This document shows positions 1 through 14,300 of a stretch of DNA of 64,000 nucleotides, in pieces; within the stretch, counting starts at the first letter, position 1; every line of letters starts with the position of its first letter. Source of the stretch: Planococcus citri. Lineage: Eukaryota; Arthropoda; Insecta; Hemiptera; Pseudococcidae. The position numbers and the translations under genes are program-made. Under the pieces are notes generated by a model that searched no databases, had not been told where the DNA came from, and worked only from the letters and a program-made list of their open reading frames with translations. The DNA lies in the NCBI RefSeq assembly GCF_950023065.1, contig NC_088679.1, positions 42,408,001 to 42,472,000 of the forward strand. Direction: 5' to 3'.

Positions 1-2253
1 TACGCAACCGAAAGACCAAGCAATTATAAAACTCATTAAAAGCAACGAAAAAAAAGTAAATTTCCCATTGTTAGGTTATGCATTCAAAAAGCCTAATTTC
101 AATGCTTTAAAAAATTCCCTTTTATCGTTTAATCTGAGATAAAATATAGTAGCTAACTGCTGGAATCTTAAAACAACTCCGTCGATAACATAACCATGCA
201 AACATGTTACATAAATTTGAAAAAACATCTCCAATTATTATCAACTGTAGATATCCGCCAATACGTGTCAATTCAAAGTAAAGCCAAATCGAAAATTCTC
301 ATCATAAGTGTGTGAAATGGTTACGCGCCGCTATTTTCAAATCATCCTAGCATTATTTGAAAGAGGATTAACTGCTCGGCCTTCCTCTTTAAAATCCGTA
401 CAACAGTCAGATTGAATTTTCCTCATTTAGTTTAAAAATCGACCGACCGTTCTAGTTACAAAATTTAAAGCATTTCCTCTTTTTTTTTCCTTTTCCCTTC
501 TAATTAAGTGATAAAAGAAAACAAAATAAATACGTTATTTGCAAGTAATTTAATAAAAGTCTAGGACGGAGAAGACGCAGGGGGTTCGTTTGGGTAGGTC
601 TTATCTGAAACGTGCTGCATTTTTACGTTTCATGAGGTAAAATAAAAACCGTACCACACAGAGGAAAATAACTAGCAAGGTAGTTTTGCTGAAAATACGA
701 GATATGAAAATGCACAGCATCGCCCAATTCACCTACACAAATTATCATTTCTCAATTTTTTTCCAAGATGACGCATCATATCGTGTTGAAAATTCGGTGT
801 TGTAATTTCAGTAGGTTTATTTATTTCAGAAACTAACGTTCACAAAATAAACAAAGACATGACTACCTATTTAGAACAATATTTTAGCCACGTTTTTCTA
901 TAAAAAATCTCGATAATAACAAGATTTTCTTTTGGAAAATTCCAGATTTTTTGAGGGGTTAACATTACTTGATAAATGACTTAAAAAGTTGTCTATTTTC
1001 ATCTTTTACCGCGTGGAGGAAGAAAACCAATACACATTTAAATTAATATTTTGAGAGGTAAGCTGTAAAATATCTAAAATCAACTCAACTTTCTTTCATT
1101 CCTGGATTCCTGGAAATTTTTTTTTTTTTTTTTTTTTTTTTAAATGGAAGAATTTTTACTCCCACGAAACAGACAGATATCTGCTCACGCCTACACGCAA
1201 CATCATGAGAGAATAAAACACCAAAAATACTTTTTTTTCTTAGGGGTAAGATTCAATTCAAGTTTTCCTATTGGTGGCTTTGGCTCACATAGTGCTATCG
1301 AAAGATATACCTAGTATACCTACCTACATTCGTAAAATTATTTTAATCTAGGAACTGTCAACTGCTCTAATTTTGGACACTTTTTGACGTTTTTTCGAAA
1401 ATTGCTTCGAAGTAAACGAGTCAATGAAATGTTTGTCCTTATGCTTTTATATGTAGAACATCACCAGGAGAACCATTTTTGAGCATCAAGTTGTGAATTT
1501 CTGAGCAATTTTGTTTATTTTATGTAAATTAGAAAATGTCTGAAATCAGGTTCCTCAGGTGACCTAATTTCGGATACAATATTTTTTTGCACACAAAAAA
1601 TGTAAAAATTATGAGATGTTGTAAAATTATTTTCACTAAAAATATTCCCCAGCTAATTCGTAGCTAAAGTAAAAATGTTTAAAATGAAAAAAAAAAGATT
1701 TTCAATAAAATTTCCGAATTAGTAAATGAAGTAGGTCTTAAAACATAACTTCTTTACCGGATTTGAATGTGCAGCATTTCGAAAAATCGCGTATTATGGC
1801 CAAATGAATGACACGAGTTTTTTTTCATTATTACCTAACAAAGTAAAAATTTTTGCATCAAGGAGAAAGCTCATGATCCAAGCTATCAGAAAACGTGTTA
1901 ATTGAAAAAACTGTTACTGTTTGAAATTAAATCCTGTGTACAAAATTAGGGTGGTTGACAATAACTCAGAAAAAAAAACTTCACAACTTGCTCATTTCCC
2001 TCAACTTACATATTCGTCTTGAATTTCGCAAACCATTAATTTAATTCCATTATCTCATAGGTACGCAGAATACCTAACCAAATAATATATGTAGGTAGGT
2101 AGGTACATATATAGATAGAATGTACATGTCAATTCTACAACATACCCAGTACAATTTGAATAATACACTTATTTGATAAACTAATAAAAGTAATGCTTTT
2201 TTCATTTGCTGAACGGTTAAGAAGTCTAATATACGTTAGAAAAGAAAACATAC
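1..2253. other. Intron or intergenic DNA, no exon seen
   Basis: This AT-rich stretch lies downstream (minus strand) of the last recognisable phosphodiesterase exon and is probably an intron of that gene. I looked for the next metallophosphatase blocks (Gly-Asp-x and Gly-Asn-His-Asp motifs) on the minus strand and found none, so the remaining exons should lie left of the window. It holds a 25-base poly-T run at 1117-1141 and a short TAGG cluster at about 2090-2105. Confidence 0.5.
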
Positions 2254-2395
2254 CCGGACCATATTACGTATTCTACGTTGTCGCCTCGTTTTTTTTTCAT
2301 AAACTGAAGGGCTGATTCAACCAAAGCCCACGATGCATCACAACCATAATCACCGTAAGTGGATTTTCCGCCTTCGCCATATTTGTAATGACAGG
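2254..2395 (-). CDS. Phosphodiesterase exon 3
   Basis: This 142-nt exon sits between an AACAG acceptor and a GTATG donor. It encodes CHYKYGEGGKSTYGDYGCDA, then SWALVESALQF and VEYVIWSG. The Gly-Asp-Tyr-Gly-Cys-Asp stretch corresponds to the family's 'FGDxxCDSP' block, and VIWSG to the 'MIWTGD' block that precedes a metal-binding Asp. It is open in only one frame and has clear protein similarity, which sets it apart from nearby chance ORFs. Confidence 0.85.
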
Positions 2396-5300
2396 CTGTT
2401 AAATATTTAAAGTTAGAATATTTTCATACTACTGGTGGCGATAAACTTACGCATGTAAACTGAATTCTATTTTTTGCTAGATAGGATACCTAACAACTAT
2501 TTTTTTCAATATAGTGATATTTTTCGTAAGCTTTTAAAAAGGGGGAAGATGTGTTAAATGATCAAATATTACTGGGTACCGCTTCCATTAAAAAAAAAGT
2601 GCCATATGTTGAGAAAAAGTTCAAAAGTGGAGGGGGATTGGGCAGAAGTAAATACCACAATTGAGGCAGCACTAGAAACGAAATACCTAACAAAGAATGC
2701 TCGTGCCAAAAACTGCTGCAAATAAAAATAAAAGTGAAGAAATAATTGAGAATTACCAAATACAAATTTTGATTTTTTAACCAATGCAATCTTACAATTG
2801 GAAAGTACTTAATTTTCAACAATTTTTCAAAAAATCATGAAACATCAATTAAAAAAAAAATAAATGTATTAAAATTAATTTTTCAATCTTTTTAAGAAGT
2901 TATTTTTACTGCTAATCTGGCTCTGGTTCTTTACGTTTTTATAATTTCTTGGCCAATAAAGAAGTTCGACTTTTTCTCGGTGTTTTCAATCAAAAGTTCC
3001 ATCTCTCTTTATCTAACGTAAAATTTATCTAATAACTCGAGATCCCAAAATTGAATAAAATTAAGAAAATTTTTTCAAAATTTCATATTTTATTTATACG
3101 TAATACCTACTTACATAACTACAAGAAATTTTAAAAAGGACTAAAAATCATTCATAGTATCTATTGTATTTTTCCCATTACTTGTTTTTCAAATTTTTGT
3201 TGCCAGTTTTCTTGAATATTAATTATTCTTGAACAATGTTGTTCCTTTCATTGTAATATGTGACATTAATTGCCTCATTCTGCTCTTTAGACCATCAAAA
3301 AAGTTGTGAAATGTGCAAAAAAACGTGTGAAAAAGTGTAGAGCTCATTCGACTAGTGTTGCGTAAAAAATAACAAATTTTCAAATCAAAACATATGTGAC
3401 CATCCGGGACAAAACTGACTTTTTTGGGCTTGAAAAAAGCTTTTCTGACTTTTTTGTAGATTTACCTACGATTCTTATAGACCTTCAAAATTCATTTACA
3501 TATAACCTTTCGGAGATACCCAAGGTGCCATATTCGGCTCATAAAAGCTGAAACCAACTGATAATGAATTGGTTTCTGTCCTAAAGTTACACAAAATTAT
3601 CCAAGAAGTTCTGTATTTTTCGCGAATATATTTTGAACTAAGCATCCTACAGAAAAATTGATAGGTAGCTTATGACGGAGAGAGAATTTTATACTTCAGA
3701 ATTTTCCTTCAACTCATTTTTTCAGACTGAAAAAATCACCTCAAATAATTGGATCACACAGTTTCACGTTCCTTTAATGTCACTTCACAACTTTTAGAGC
3801 TAGTCTTCAACAACCATTCCTCCCTCCTCTGGCAAAAAATACACTTCTAGCTGAAAAATATTTTCTAAATTTATTTGGTATCCAATGTACGAGTAAGTAG
3901 GTCTAACGCTCAATCCCCCCTCCCTCCAGTCGTCTAATTTCCCTCACTGTTTCCAAACAAGTTGGATCACGCAAAAAAAACATCATTATAGCATCAATGA
4001 TTTTAAAAAAGAATCCAATTTTAGCAAAAAATCACAATAATATAGGTAAGTAGCTTCCAACTTACATCCATCTGCAGGTTCGTATGTTAAATCCAAATGA
4101 AAATCCGTGATATGCCAAAAATAAGCTGCAAAAGAAAACAAAAATACATAAATCGTTAGAAACATGATAAATGTCAAGCTACAGCAGTAGGTAATATGTA
4201 AAGTTATACGATACGAGTAAAGTACATGGTAAAGTGCAACCGTTAACAGCATATTCTAAGGAAGGAATTCAAAGTTTTCTCAATACAAAAGCATTCTGGC
4301 CTTGAAAAATCATCTTATAAATCGTCTTATTAAGGAGAAATTTCAAACATCTCGAATCTAGAATAGGTATAGAAATTTTCATTTTTACGTTTCAAAGTAT
4401 AGGCACATAAAGCATAAATCTAGCAACGCGAATACGACACGAGCCTTTTTGCGAATTTCAAGGTTAGATACGTATAGCCTACTAAAAGTTGTCAAGTTGG
4501 AAAGAAAAAGAAGGAAAAACGGCGCGCGTTTATTATAATTTTCGATGCACTTGAGAGATTACTCCATGGCAAAATTCAGATAACATGGAAAATATGTGAT
4601 GCTTATAATTTTTTAACCCTTCCAAAGGGTATTACGAGACAGCAAACTAATTGAGAATAGGATTTTTATAAATATGCATTAGGATGTAGAGCGGAATTAC
4701 AAAATGTGCCGCATATTCATTACGAAACAACATTTATTACAGCTTTGACTTTTCTTTTGAGATAACATCTCGAATCTTTTTTATACGTTGCCGGCTAACG
4801 GGTAATTTTCAACGGTTATTGACTTTACGACTTGAAGAGAGAAACGCTCTCTAGTGGTCCATTTAGAAAATTTAAAAGTATTGTTCTCTATTTGCTCCCT
4901 TTCTGTCGCTCTTTTGCTCATTCCCCGAAACAAATCGATAAATCAACGGAATTCGCTCTTTTCATTTCCCTAAAAAAAAAAAAAAAAAAAACTTACAACA
5001 GGAAGCGTGAATGGATCGTGTTACATTTTAAAAAGACTATTTATCTTGACTTTTAACAGGTTTAGTGCCGTTTTTATGGTGTATAACATTGCTATTCATT
5101 TTAATAGGGCAGTGTCGTGCTTTGAGCGAGAACACATGTTTTTTTTGCCAATAAATGCGAATTTTATATCGTACTGTGATTTCTTTCGTATTGTCTAAGT
5201 ACGTTCGCCAACAATGTCAAATTACAAATATTACGTAGTACGTATACGTAGAAGAAGGTAAATATCTACTTGAGTCTGAACCATTGCGTTATGTTTTTCT

Positions 5301-8300
5301 CTTTGTGAACAAATGCATCACGTTGAGAATAAAAAGTCTCCGCAATGTATGGTAGGTACCCGAGAAGATCATTTTATCGTGCTGAGTTTAATTTACATGG
5401 TTAGCGAGAATTGCAACTAAACTAAAAACTACCGAAATTTATTCCTAATTTGGAATTCATCCACTAAAATTGCGCTCCGTGCTCAACGGTTTTATTATTG
5501 TGTTTAAAAGACGGACATATTTCGTTGAATTAGCTCAGACCGTGCATACAGTCTCGTATAAATCTTTCTTCAAGTACAGAAACCACCAAATTGTACCGAA
5601 ATTCGTCCCTGTAACGAACAAATTACACGCTGTAACATCACACGATCATCATTCATGTTTATTTTTACATCCTTTTTTGCATTTTCCTTGCGCTCCTTTC
5701 GTTTCAGTGATCACTTTTCATTCAGAAAGCTACCTGCATGCACACCAGTTTCAATATTTTTGCTAGGATGATGTGTGTAGGAGTAGGTAGATTGTGTAAA
5801 TATGTAGTTAAAACTATGTAGCTGTACCTAAGTATTCATTCATATTGAAGGAATTCAAAATCTAACGATCTCGTGTCCTTGAAAAAACTACCTTTTTGCT
5901 ATAGGTACCAAGACAGACTCACTTTGAACATGAAATTAAAACGTTTAGGTAAATATTTCGAAAAGAAGCAAAAAAGGTATTTTAAAAATTTTTAGTAGGA
6001 AATCTAAACTCTAAATTCATAGCTTTTGCCTTTTTCGCCAAAAAAATATATTCAAACCCCAGAACGAAAAATGAAGAAATTTCCCATACATATAGGCAAC
6101 TGCCATTAAGAGATATAGGTTACACAATGAGAAACTTGTTTTCAAAATTAGAATGAGGATGGCTTATTTATACATGTAAGGTCTCAGAATACATCGCGCA
6201 GTGGACTTGAGCTTTCCAATTCTCGCTCAAAATACTCCTACAAAAGGATGGAAATTTTACATTCCATAATTTTTCTTCTCGTAATTTTTAATACTGTCAT
6301 CGTCAGTTCGAAATAGTTACTGTCTCAAACATGCAAAAAACATAAGAAAAACCTACTCGATAAATTGAAAATCTTTGACTTGGGTGAAAAAATCTCACCA
6401 AAAGAAATAAAAAATGAAATTCAGCACTTGAAATTTGGTTTGGAGGTATATTTTTGAAATTCATACTATTTCGAGTTTTTCTCATCAAACACAAATTTTC
6501 TCTGCTATGTAGTTGAGATGGAATCAATCTTTAGTTCATTGATTTTATATTTTATTGACTCATTTCAAAGTTCAATATTTTTTCTATAAATGATAGTATA
6601 AATACCCACATACTCTACACAATGTCACTAGGTACATTTAATAATAACTATACATCAAACAGAACAAGACAGGAGAATCCTTTCTGTATTTCCTATTTTG
6701 TGTTTAATAAGGAAATGTAAGTATGTAGGTATAAGAAATTTTAATGTTGAAACACTAAAACCATCACAAAGATAGGTAGGTATACTAGAAGATGGATAAC
6801 TACGTAGGTATAGGCAGGTACCTATCTCGAAGATAAAGCCCATTCGCAAAACGTTGCTCATTTTTTAATTTCAACTTTAAAAACATGAGCAGAGTGCCAA
6901 GTTCGTAATTTTTACACTCAGATGAGCAGAGTTGAACAAAGAGAAAAAAGTAAAGAGTTCAGTGTCGATTACGAGAAGATCACATTAAGTTCAAAGTTAC
7001 ACGTTGTATTTCAAAAACCAAGACTTTCCGTTCTTTGATCTTTTGGGGGAAAAAATTCAATTTTTTCTACAACGTTAGTTGAAAATCAGGAAATCAAAAA
7101 AATTGGGAAAAAGTTGACAAATCCGACAAAAATTATCAAATTTTTCCTTATACTTACTCGTAGTTCGCGCCGAAAGAAACGTTGTTAGTGACACTGCGAA
7201 ATTATCCGGGATATAAAAACACAATTAAGAGATATAATTCGTTGATTAACCATTTAAAATAATCTCGTAAAATAAGCGAAAAATCGCACATGTAACAATG
7301 AACTTGAACAAACAATTTCCATTTAGTGTAGATGTTTACTTTTAGGATGACAAAGAGCGAAAAAATTCCTAAGATGCTTTTGTGACGGTGTTAGCAACGT
7401 TAAAGCATAAAAGTAGATTTCAATCGCACAAAAGAGTTCGGAATGGAAAAGGATAAAAACCAAGAAAAAGCACTATACACACAGCATCAATTTTCTACGT
7501 GTAATCCAGACAAGCGTAGTCTATTTGAACGGATTGAGGAAGGAAATAATTTCTTTTTGGATTACCCTTTCTGTTTGTTGCCATTATTTTTTCTTCAAAT
7601 GTTTTTTTGTCGTATTTTCGGTGGCTGGATTTTTTTCTCTCCGTCGAGGACTACGTAACTTACACGTTTTTGATGAAAATTGGGATATTACAAAGTATAA
7701 ACTTCAATGCTTTGGTATCCCTGTTCTTTGCAGCATGTAAAATAGGAACGATTTAGTAACGTAAGCAAGATTAGATGTAATGTATTTTATCACATTTTTC
7801 AAGACACGTACCTAGTTATACATTTTTCAAATAAAATGGGACAAATTTATAAATAGGAACATTATTGCTTGTAAAGGTAAAAGTAGTGAAATAAGACCGA
7901 TAGCCAAAACTACAGACATAAAATGATATTGTAAGTATGATATATGCACCTATAACTTGAGCCAATAAGTATACGTAGACGTATACTACCTACTATGCAA
8001 GTAGACATCGAATGTAGGTACCTACGTACACTGTACAGAAATACAAATTACGTATTACGAAGCACTTTAACCAACAAACAATGGAGATTGAAGAATCAAG
8101 CCACGAAATAACCTTCGGAACATTCGGTTCAATAACTCGTCATTTTCACACGCCACAGCATTCGCTTTCAAAAACGCCGACGGTTCATAAAATGAATTTA
8201 ATTTACCGAAGTTATAAATTAAATCATTCATTTTCGACGAATGTAAAGGGAAAATTATAAAAAGGTTTTCCAAATAAAAGAACGTCATTTTTTTCATTTA

Positions 8301-11300
8301 CCTGCCTACCAAGTATTTTTTCTATTAGTGAACATCTCAGCGTTGGCAATATTTACTTTTGACACGTTAAGGCATCCAACGTCGTTAAAAACGTTTTCAA
8401 TTACGGCCATATTACTAGAAGGTATTTCTATTTTTAATGAAAATTTTTTTTAATATAATGATTTTGAAAAAAATAAAGAACAAAAATACCCTCTCCAAAT
8501 CAAAAGGAGTTTTATACAAAACATCGACAGCGACATAATCTTTTTAGGTTGGTAGTAAGAAAAATGTCTTTGAAACTTTTAAAACTTTTAAAAAGTTGTT
8601 GCTGTGTTCGAATAGAACTTTTTTTTTTCATAACAACAAACGTACGATTTGTACTTTCACAAGTGCATAGGCCTATGGTCTCTTAAGGAAATTGTAAAAA
8701 ATGTCCATTTTGGCATTTTTAACTTTACCCCCCCTCCCAAATTATTCACATCACAAATAATTATTATACATATTATACGTGTATACCTGAAGGGTAGAAA
8801 GTGGGTGCCTCTACCTAGCTAGTAGCACCTATAGGTACCTATTTAAAATTGAAAAAATTTACATTTAAACATCCAACACGTTGCCGCAGGTTCGTAATTT
8901 TTCCTTTAATGGAACTTACAAATAAACCACTCGGGGTGTTCCGCCTCGATTTAAATAAAAATTATTGGTTTTTGTATTAAAGGACGATGTTTTAAAACCA
9001 AGATTTTTCCAATTATCAACCAATTTAAAAAAATATAAAAATCCTTATTTTTCAGTTGAAATAATGTTTTTTAGAAAAAGGACAAGAATGCAGATGTGCC
9101 ATATATCATAATATAATTTACCTATTGATCTAACCTTCACTCTTTCCAGCCAATCTGAAGCATCCAGCAAGATTTGTATGTTTTCCTAGAAAATCACTGA
9201 AAATTTGTCATACTAACTAACTACTTTTTGAACCGTGTGAATTTTTAAAAAATTTCCAAAAATACAAAAATGAATTTTATAATTAAAATTTTTATTTGTG
9301 GTGGTTTTAAGATAGGTACCTACTCTTCTCAGCTACCTACTGTACTTTTTTAGGAACATCAGAATGAAATACATAATACGTACATGGGTATTTTTTTCAT
9401 AATTGCACTTCCGAAAAAACTTACCGAAAATACCGCCAAAAAACTAGAAACAAACGTCTTGCCAAGAAATCATGTTTGAAAAAATGTCCAAAAATTTCCG
9501 TAAATAATTCTCTTGGGAATGTCTATAACATCCCTGCAAATTTGAAAAAATTCTGCTGGAAACCACCGAATCGAGGTAGCGATCTAAAAATTTTATCCTT
9601 GTGGTTTCAGATCATGAAGAACAACTTTCCACTGGTTAGTTTCAAAATCTAAGGATAGGTAAGGGAATTCAACCCACGTTACTGGGCTATGCTCTTTCAA
9701 AAATTTTCAACATGAACACGAACAGTGTGTCCTATAGTGAAATTTGCATTCAGAAAAATGATTATCTAGTTATAAAACTGTACAAAATTAATCTACCAAC
9801 TTCATTAAGCTTAAATATCAGGTGTCATTTTCAAAAATTAAATGTTTGAAATCATTTCTTGTAGGTAGGTTTGAATTGAAATCTTTTTTTTTAAAAAAAC
9901 TCAAATTTAATTTTTTGTTTAGGTACAATAAAAAGGAATTTTCCATCCTTTTTTTCTTATCATGCCCCTTATTCTTGGACATCCTGTATCCTTTCACTGT
10001 CTCCCTATCAAAATTTGTTTGCTTAAATAATTATGATGTGGTTTTAGAGTACGGTATCAAATATACTGTTCGATTTGAACAATCGGAAAGCTTTTTCTGT
10101 CGGCCTACATTGACTCTCTTCTTTCCTCACTCTTGTAATCGGCGTTATTGAAATTTATGGCTATAAATAAGACAAATTTCAAATTCTTTTTTTTCTCCTC
10201 CAGCGGTTTATCTCGCATAATTCAAAATTATATATAGGTAGGTATGATGTAAACGGTCGAATATAAAATATTTCCACGTGAAATTTTATTAAAAAAATAT
10301 TTCCTCATCTTCGACAAAAATTTATTTCTTAACCGCACTCGGTCGTTTTGGTATAGGTAGATAAATATAATTGATATTATATAGGTATAGGTGGGTATAG
10401 GTAGGTATACAAAATACGTACTCCTGATATCAGCCTGATATTCTTTAAATATTATGAAAAATATGACGACAATACTTATTATAAAATAAAAGAGGAAAAA
10501 AGTTTGAAAATAGGCGATATTGCTTTTAAAAGGATATTAAACTTTTAAAGAAATAAGTATTTTTCTTTTCTTTCTCAATATTGTATTTACTATCGGTATC
10601 TAAAAATGGAAAAGTTTAATGATCTCAGTACCTATACCCACAGCTTTTTTAGCTTGTATTTATTCGATGCCTGTTTTGTTCCCGAATTTAAGACTTTGTA
10701 CTCATTCAGTTCATAGGCTATACTCACTCATGCTTACCTATATATCAACGAGTATAGATTATTTAATCCTAGTTTTCGTCCTTTGTTTTGATATAATGGA
10801 AGTTGGGATCCCAAAAAATGGATTTCAATAAGTTGATTTTTTAAAATTAAGCATCATAGAAATATTATTTTACTTACCTAGATAATTATAATAGTCATTC
10901 ATAATTCAAAAATTTATCATCTTTGTCATAAAAACTTCTTGTGTATGAGGTATACGTACAATACTTACCTAATTTTACTGTTAACAAAAAAAAAAAAAAA
11001 AAAAAAACAATTTTTGGCTCGTTTTTTCTTTTTTTAGAAAGGTGGTAGGTAATCAAAATATTTGCATGTAACAGTATTTAGGTAGGTACAGGTAGGTAGG
11101 TAAAAAAAAAACATGAAAAATTGACGGTGTAGACGGTGTAATTGGCATATTTATCAAATTATCATGTTTCTCTTTCAACTACTTTCTTATGAGGTAGGTA
11201 CCTGTGAAAACTCATTGATACCGAATACTAAAAATCGCATGTCTTACAATCATTTGTTAAAATCGATTTCAAAAAGATACAATGTCTTTAGTAGGTACCA

Positions 11301-14300
11301 GTTTGTGCCATGAATTTTAACTATATTAAAATATATCACACCTTTGGTATAAAAACTTGTGCGTTATATTAATATCTCGTTTATTATTTTGATAACAATT
11401 TCAAATTTACCGCCATGATTTATATTTCTTTGCTACCTATTTTCATTTGATGTATATGCTCGTTTCAGTCGTTTCTTTGCCATTTCTAAGCTGACTTTTT
11501 CGCGATAAAATTTTCTTCTTCTTTTATGCGATGAACATCAGCAGTATATAAGTATTTATAAAGAACACACGAGTAATTTTTTCATTGAGTAAACTTTCCT
11601 CGTTATCGTATTGTTTATATGCAGCTAAAATCCGAGTATAAACTTTGACGCGCTGAATAAACTCCGACGGCGGCGCTAAATTATTTTAATTATTTTAGAT
11701 TTTCAATTCGAGTAAGTATAGGTATAGTAAACGGCCATGCAATGTATTCGTGTCTTTTACTAGGCTGATCGTACGAGTAAGCATAAGCCTGAAACACTTA
11801 TCGATACTTATTTCGATTTTCAACCCTTTATAGAATTTAGAAAAGAACTAACGGGTGGATTTAATGTTTTTTTTTGCGCGTTAGATTTCAGCTTCTAGTC
11901 TGATTTGTGTACTTTTTTATCCTTCTTTAAATTTCCATATTGGGAATACCTAAATGTAAATTCTCATTTCCCGCGTAGGAAAATCTTATTTTAGAGAAAA
12001 AATAAAATTGTAATTCCTTGGTAAATATTTTTTTGAAAATAAAACGAGTGCTTATTTCAAAATTTCCAGCAAAAGATCGAGTTTCTGAAAATTTTTCAGC
12101 AAATGTGAGGATATTTTCAATTAATTTAGTAAATTCAAAAAATGATACGTAGGTACCTACAATTTTTTCATAAATGAGCGTTCTAAACCAATTAACTATG
12201 TACCGGCGATATGTATTAAAATTCAGATTTTTCGTGTATTTTGGATGGGCTATTTTTTTTTTTAGAGTTACCTAATCCGTCCTTGCTCCCTTCCAACTAC
12301 AAAAAGGGGATTTTCATCGGAGATCTTTAAATAAAACCATGACCTATTCAAGAAAATTTGTATAACCTGTCAATTTCAATTGATCTAAAATTTGGTTCAC
12401 TGAAGTGAAAAAGCATGTCATCCAGACCTCAAAATCAAATTTTTACCAGCTGAAATTCATTTTTCGATTTTTGGCAAATTTTTGAAAATGACAAAAAGGT
12501 TCCAGATTTGCTCGAAAATGATGACAAAATGAACCGTTGTTCAAATTTTCATTTGTAAGTATATTATTTTACTCTTTAAGGAAAATTAATGTACCTACCT
12601 ATACCTATGTAAGTACATATCAATAAGCCTATATCATGATATTTTCGTAATTTTAAAAAATTCGCTAAAAATCAAAAATGAACTTCTGAAGCTCAAACTT
12701 AGTTTCTGCAGTTTCAGTGACATGATATTTTAATGAGCCAAATTTCAGCTCACCCAATCGGAGTTGACGGGTTGAAAAAGATCCCTGTCAAGAATTGGCT
12801 AATTAGGGATTGCAAGGGGATCGAAATTGATCTTTTTTTAGATAAATTTTCTTTCATTATAAATATGTACTTATAGTTCACTAGGATTAAAAATTTAAAA
12901 ATGAAATTTTTGAACAAATATTTTCAAACAGACGGTTACTTGGTAACATATTTTCGTAGACTACACACATCGATATTGGTAAACGTATAGCTATAGATAT
13001 AGCAACGAGTAAAAACCGATTATAATACCCAGCGAGCGTGTGCTAAATAAAATTTATGAATAAAATGAAAACGACGAGAATGGGAGCAATAAAGGAGCAT
13101 AGTCTAACGACAGTTTTTTGATCCTTTAAAGGTAGGTATGATGTATGTGTAGGTACGTATGGTTTCGCTGGTATCGGTATCATGGTGCATGTGAAAGGTA
13201 AATCCTTTTATGGACTCGGCTATAAACCACTTAAAATTTTTACAATCTCTCTATCGAGCGTGGGTAGAACATCCACCATTAATTAACAATCGTCTGATGT
13301 TTCACACGCATAACTTGCCTTCTACTATACAGTGCCACCGCCACCGCCACCGAATAAATAAAAGCTCGGCAACACCGAGACAAAGGCAAACACCGCAACC
13401 ATCGAGCAACCAATTGTCAAAAGAATTGTAGAATCTGAGTAATAAAATGCTTAGACCTTGTCCACACGACCATACAGGAGACAAGAGACAAGAAATGAAA
13501 AACGGCCAAACGAAACAAGAAAACGAAAAGCAAGCAGCATCCTTCGAGATGTGAATGTAATTGCGTCATGCATTTGCGAACTTGTGCTGTATAATCCGTA
13601 TTCCAAGTTGAAAGGTTCAACGAGAAGTTTTGCCGTTTCAACTCCTCGACATGTTGGGGATAATGCGTTAAAAGCTTTTACACTAGAATTGAAAGCGCCA
13701 TTTACTGATTTTCAAATGTATTTTTAACTTTTACACTACAAAATGACGAAACGCTATATGCAACAGATACTTCATTTTTTTCCAACGATCGTCGTTCAAA
13801 ACTCGACAATTTTTTTTTGTTTCTTTCAAACTTACTCAATTGTGAAATATATCGTTGGTTTTATTAATCTTTTTTTCATTCTTATATTCGTCGTTAGTGC
13901 CAATGCTATATAGATGGATATTTCGCAGCTTCTGTGAAAATATAGGTAGGTACCTAGCAGACACATACTTAGGTAGGTAGGTACATACCGCACGTATCCT
14001 ATAAATTTTACCCAATCCATCGTCGTAATCCACCGCATCATGGGTTCCTAATAAATACCAAATTTTTAAAAAGGGTATTCTTGGTAAGTACTCGTTCAAA
14101 CTTTTACGAGTAAAACTGAGAATAAAGCTGTAGATAATAAAATACGTTCGTCGAATTCTTTGATACAACTTGAGTGAATTTCTTCAGCAAACTCGTGCAA
14201 AATCAATTCGCTAAATATTTTATACTCGGACATAAGTTGATCGTAACGAAACATTATGTACCTAATATAGGTATAGATACTTCATGTACGTAATAATTAC

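Noticed and set aside
2090..2110. TAGG clusters as interstitial telomere repeats
   Set aside because: The unit is four bases (TAGG), not the insect pentamer TTAGG.
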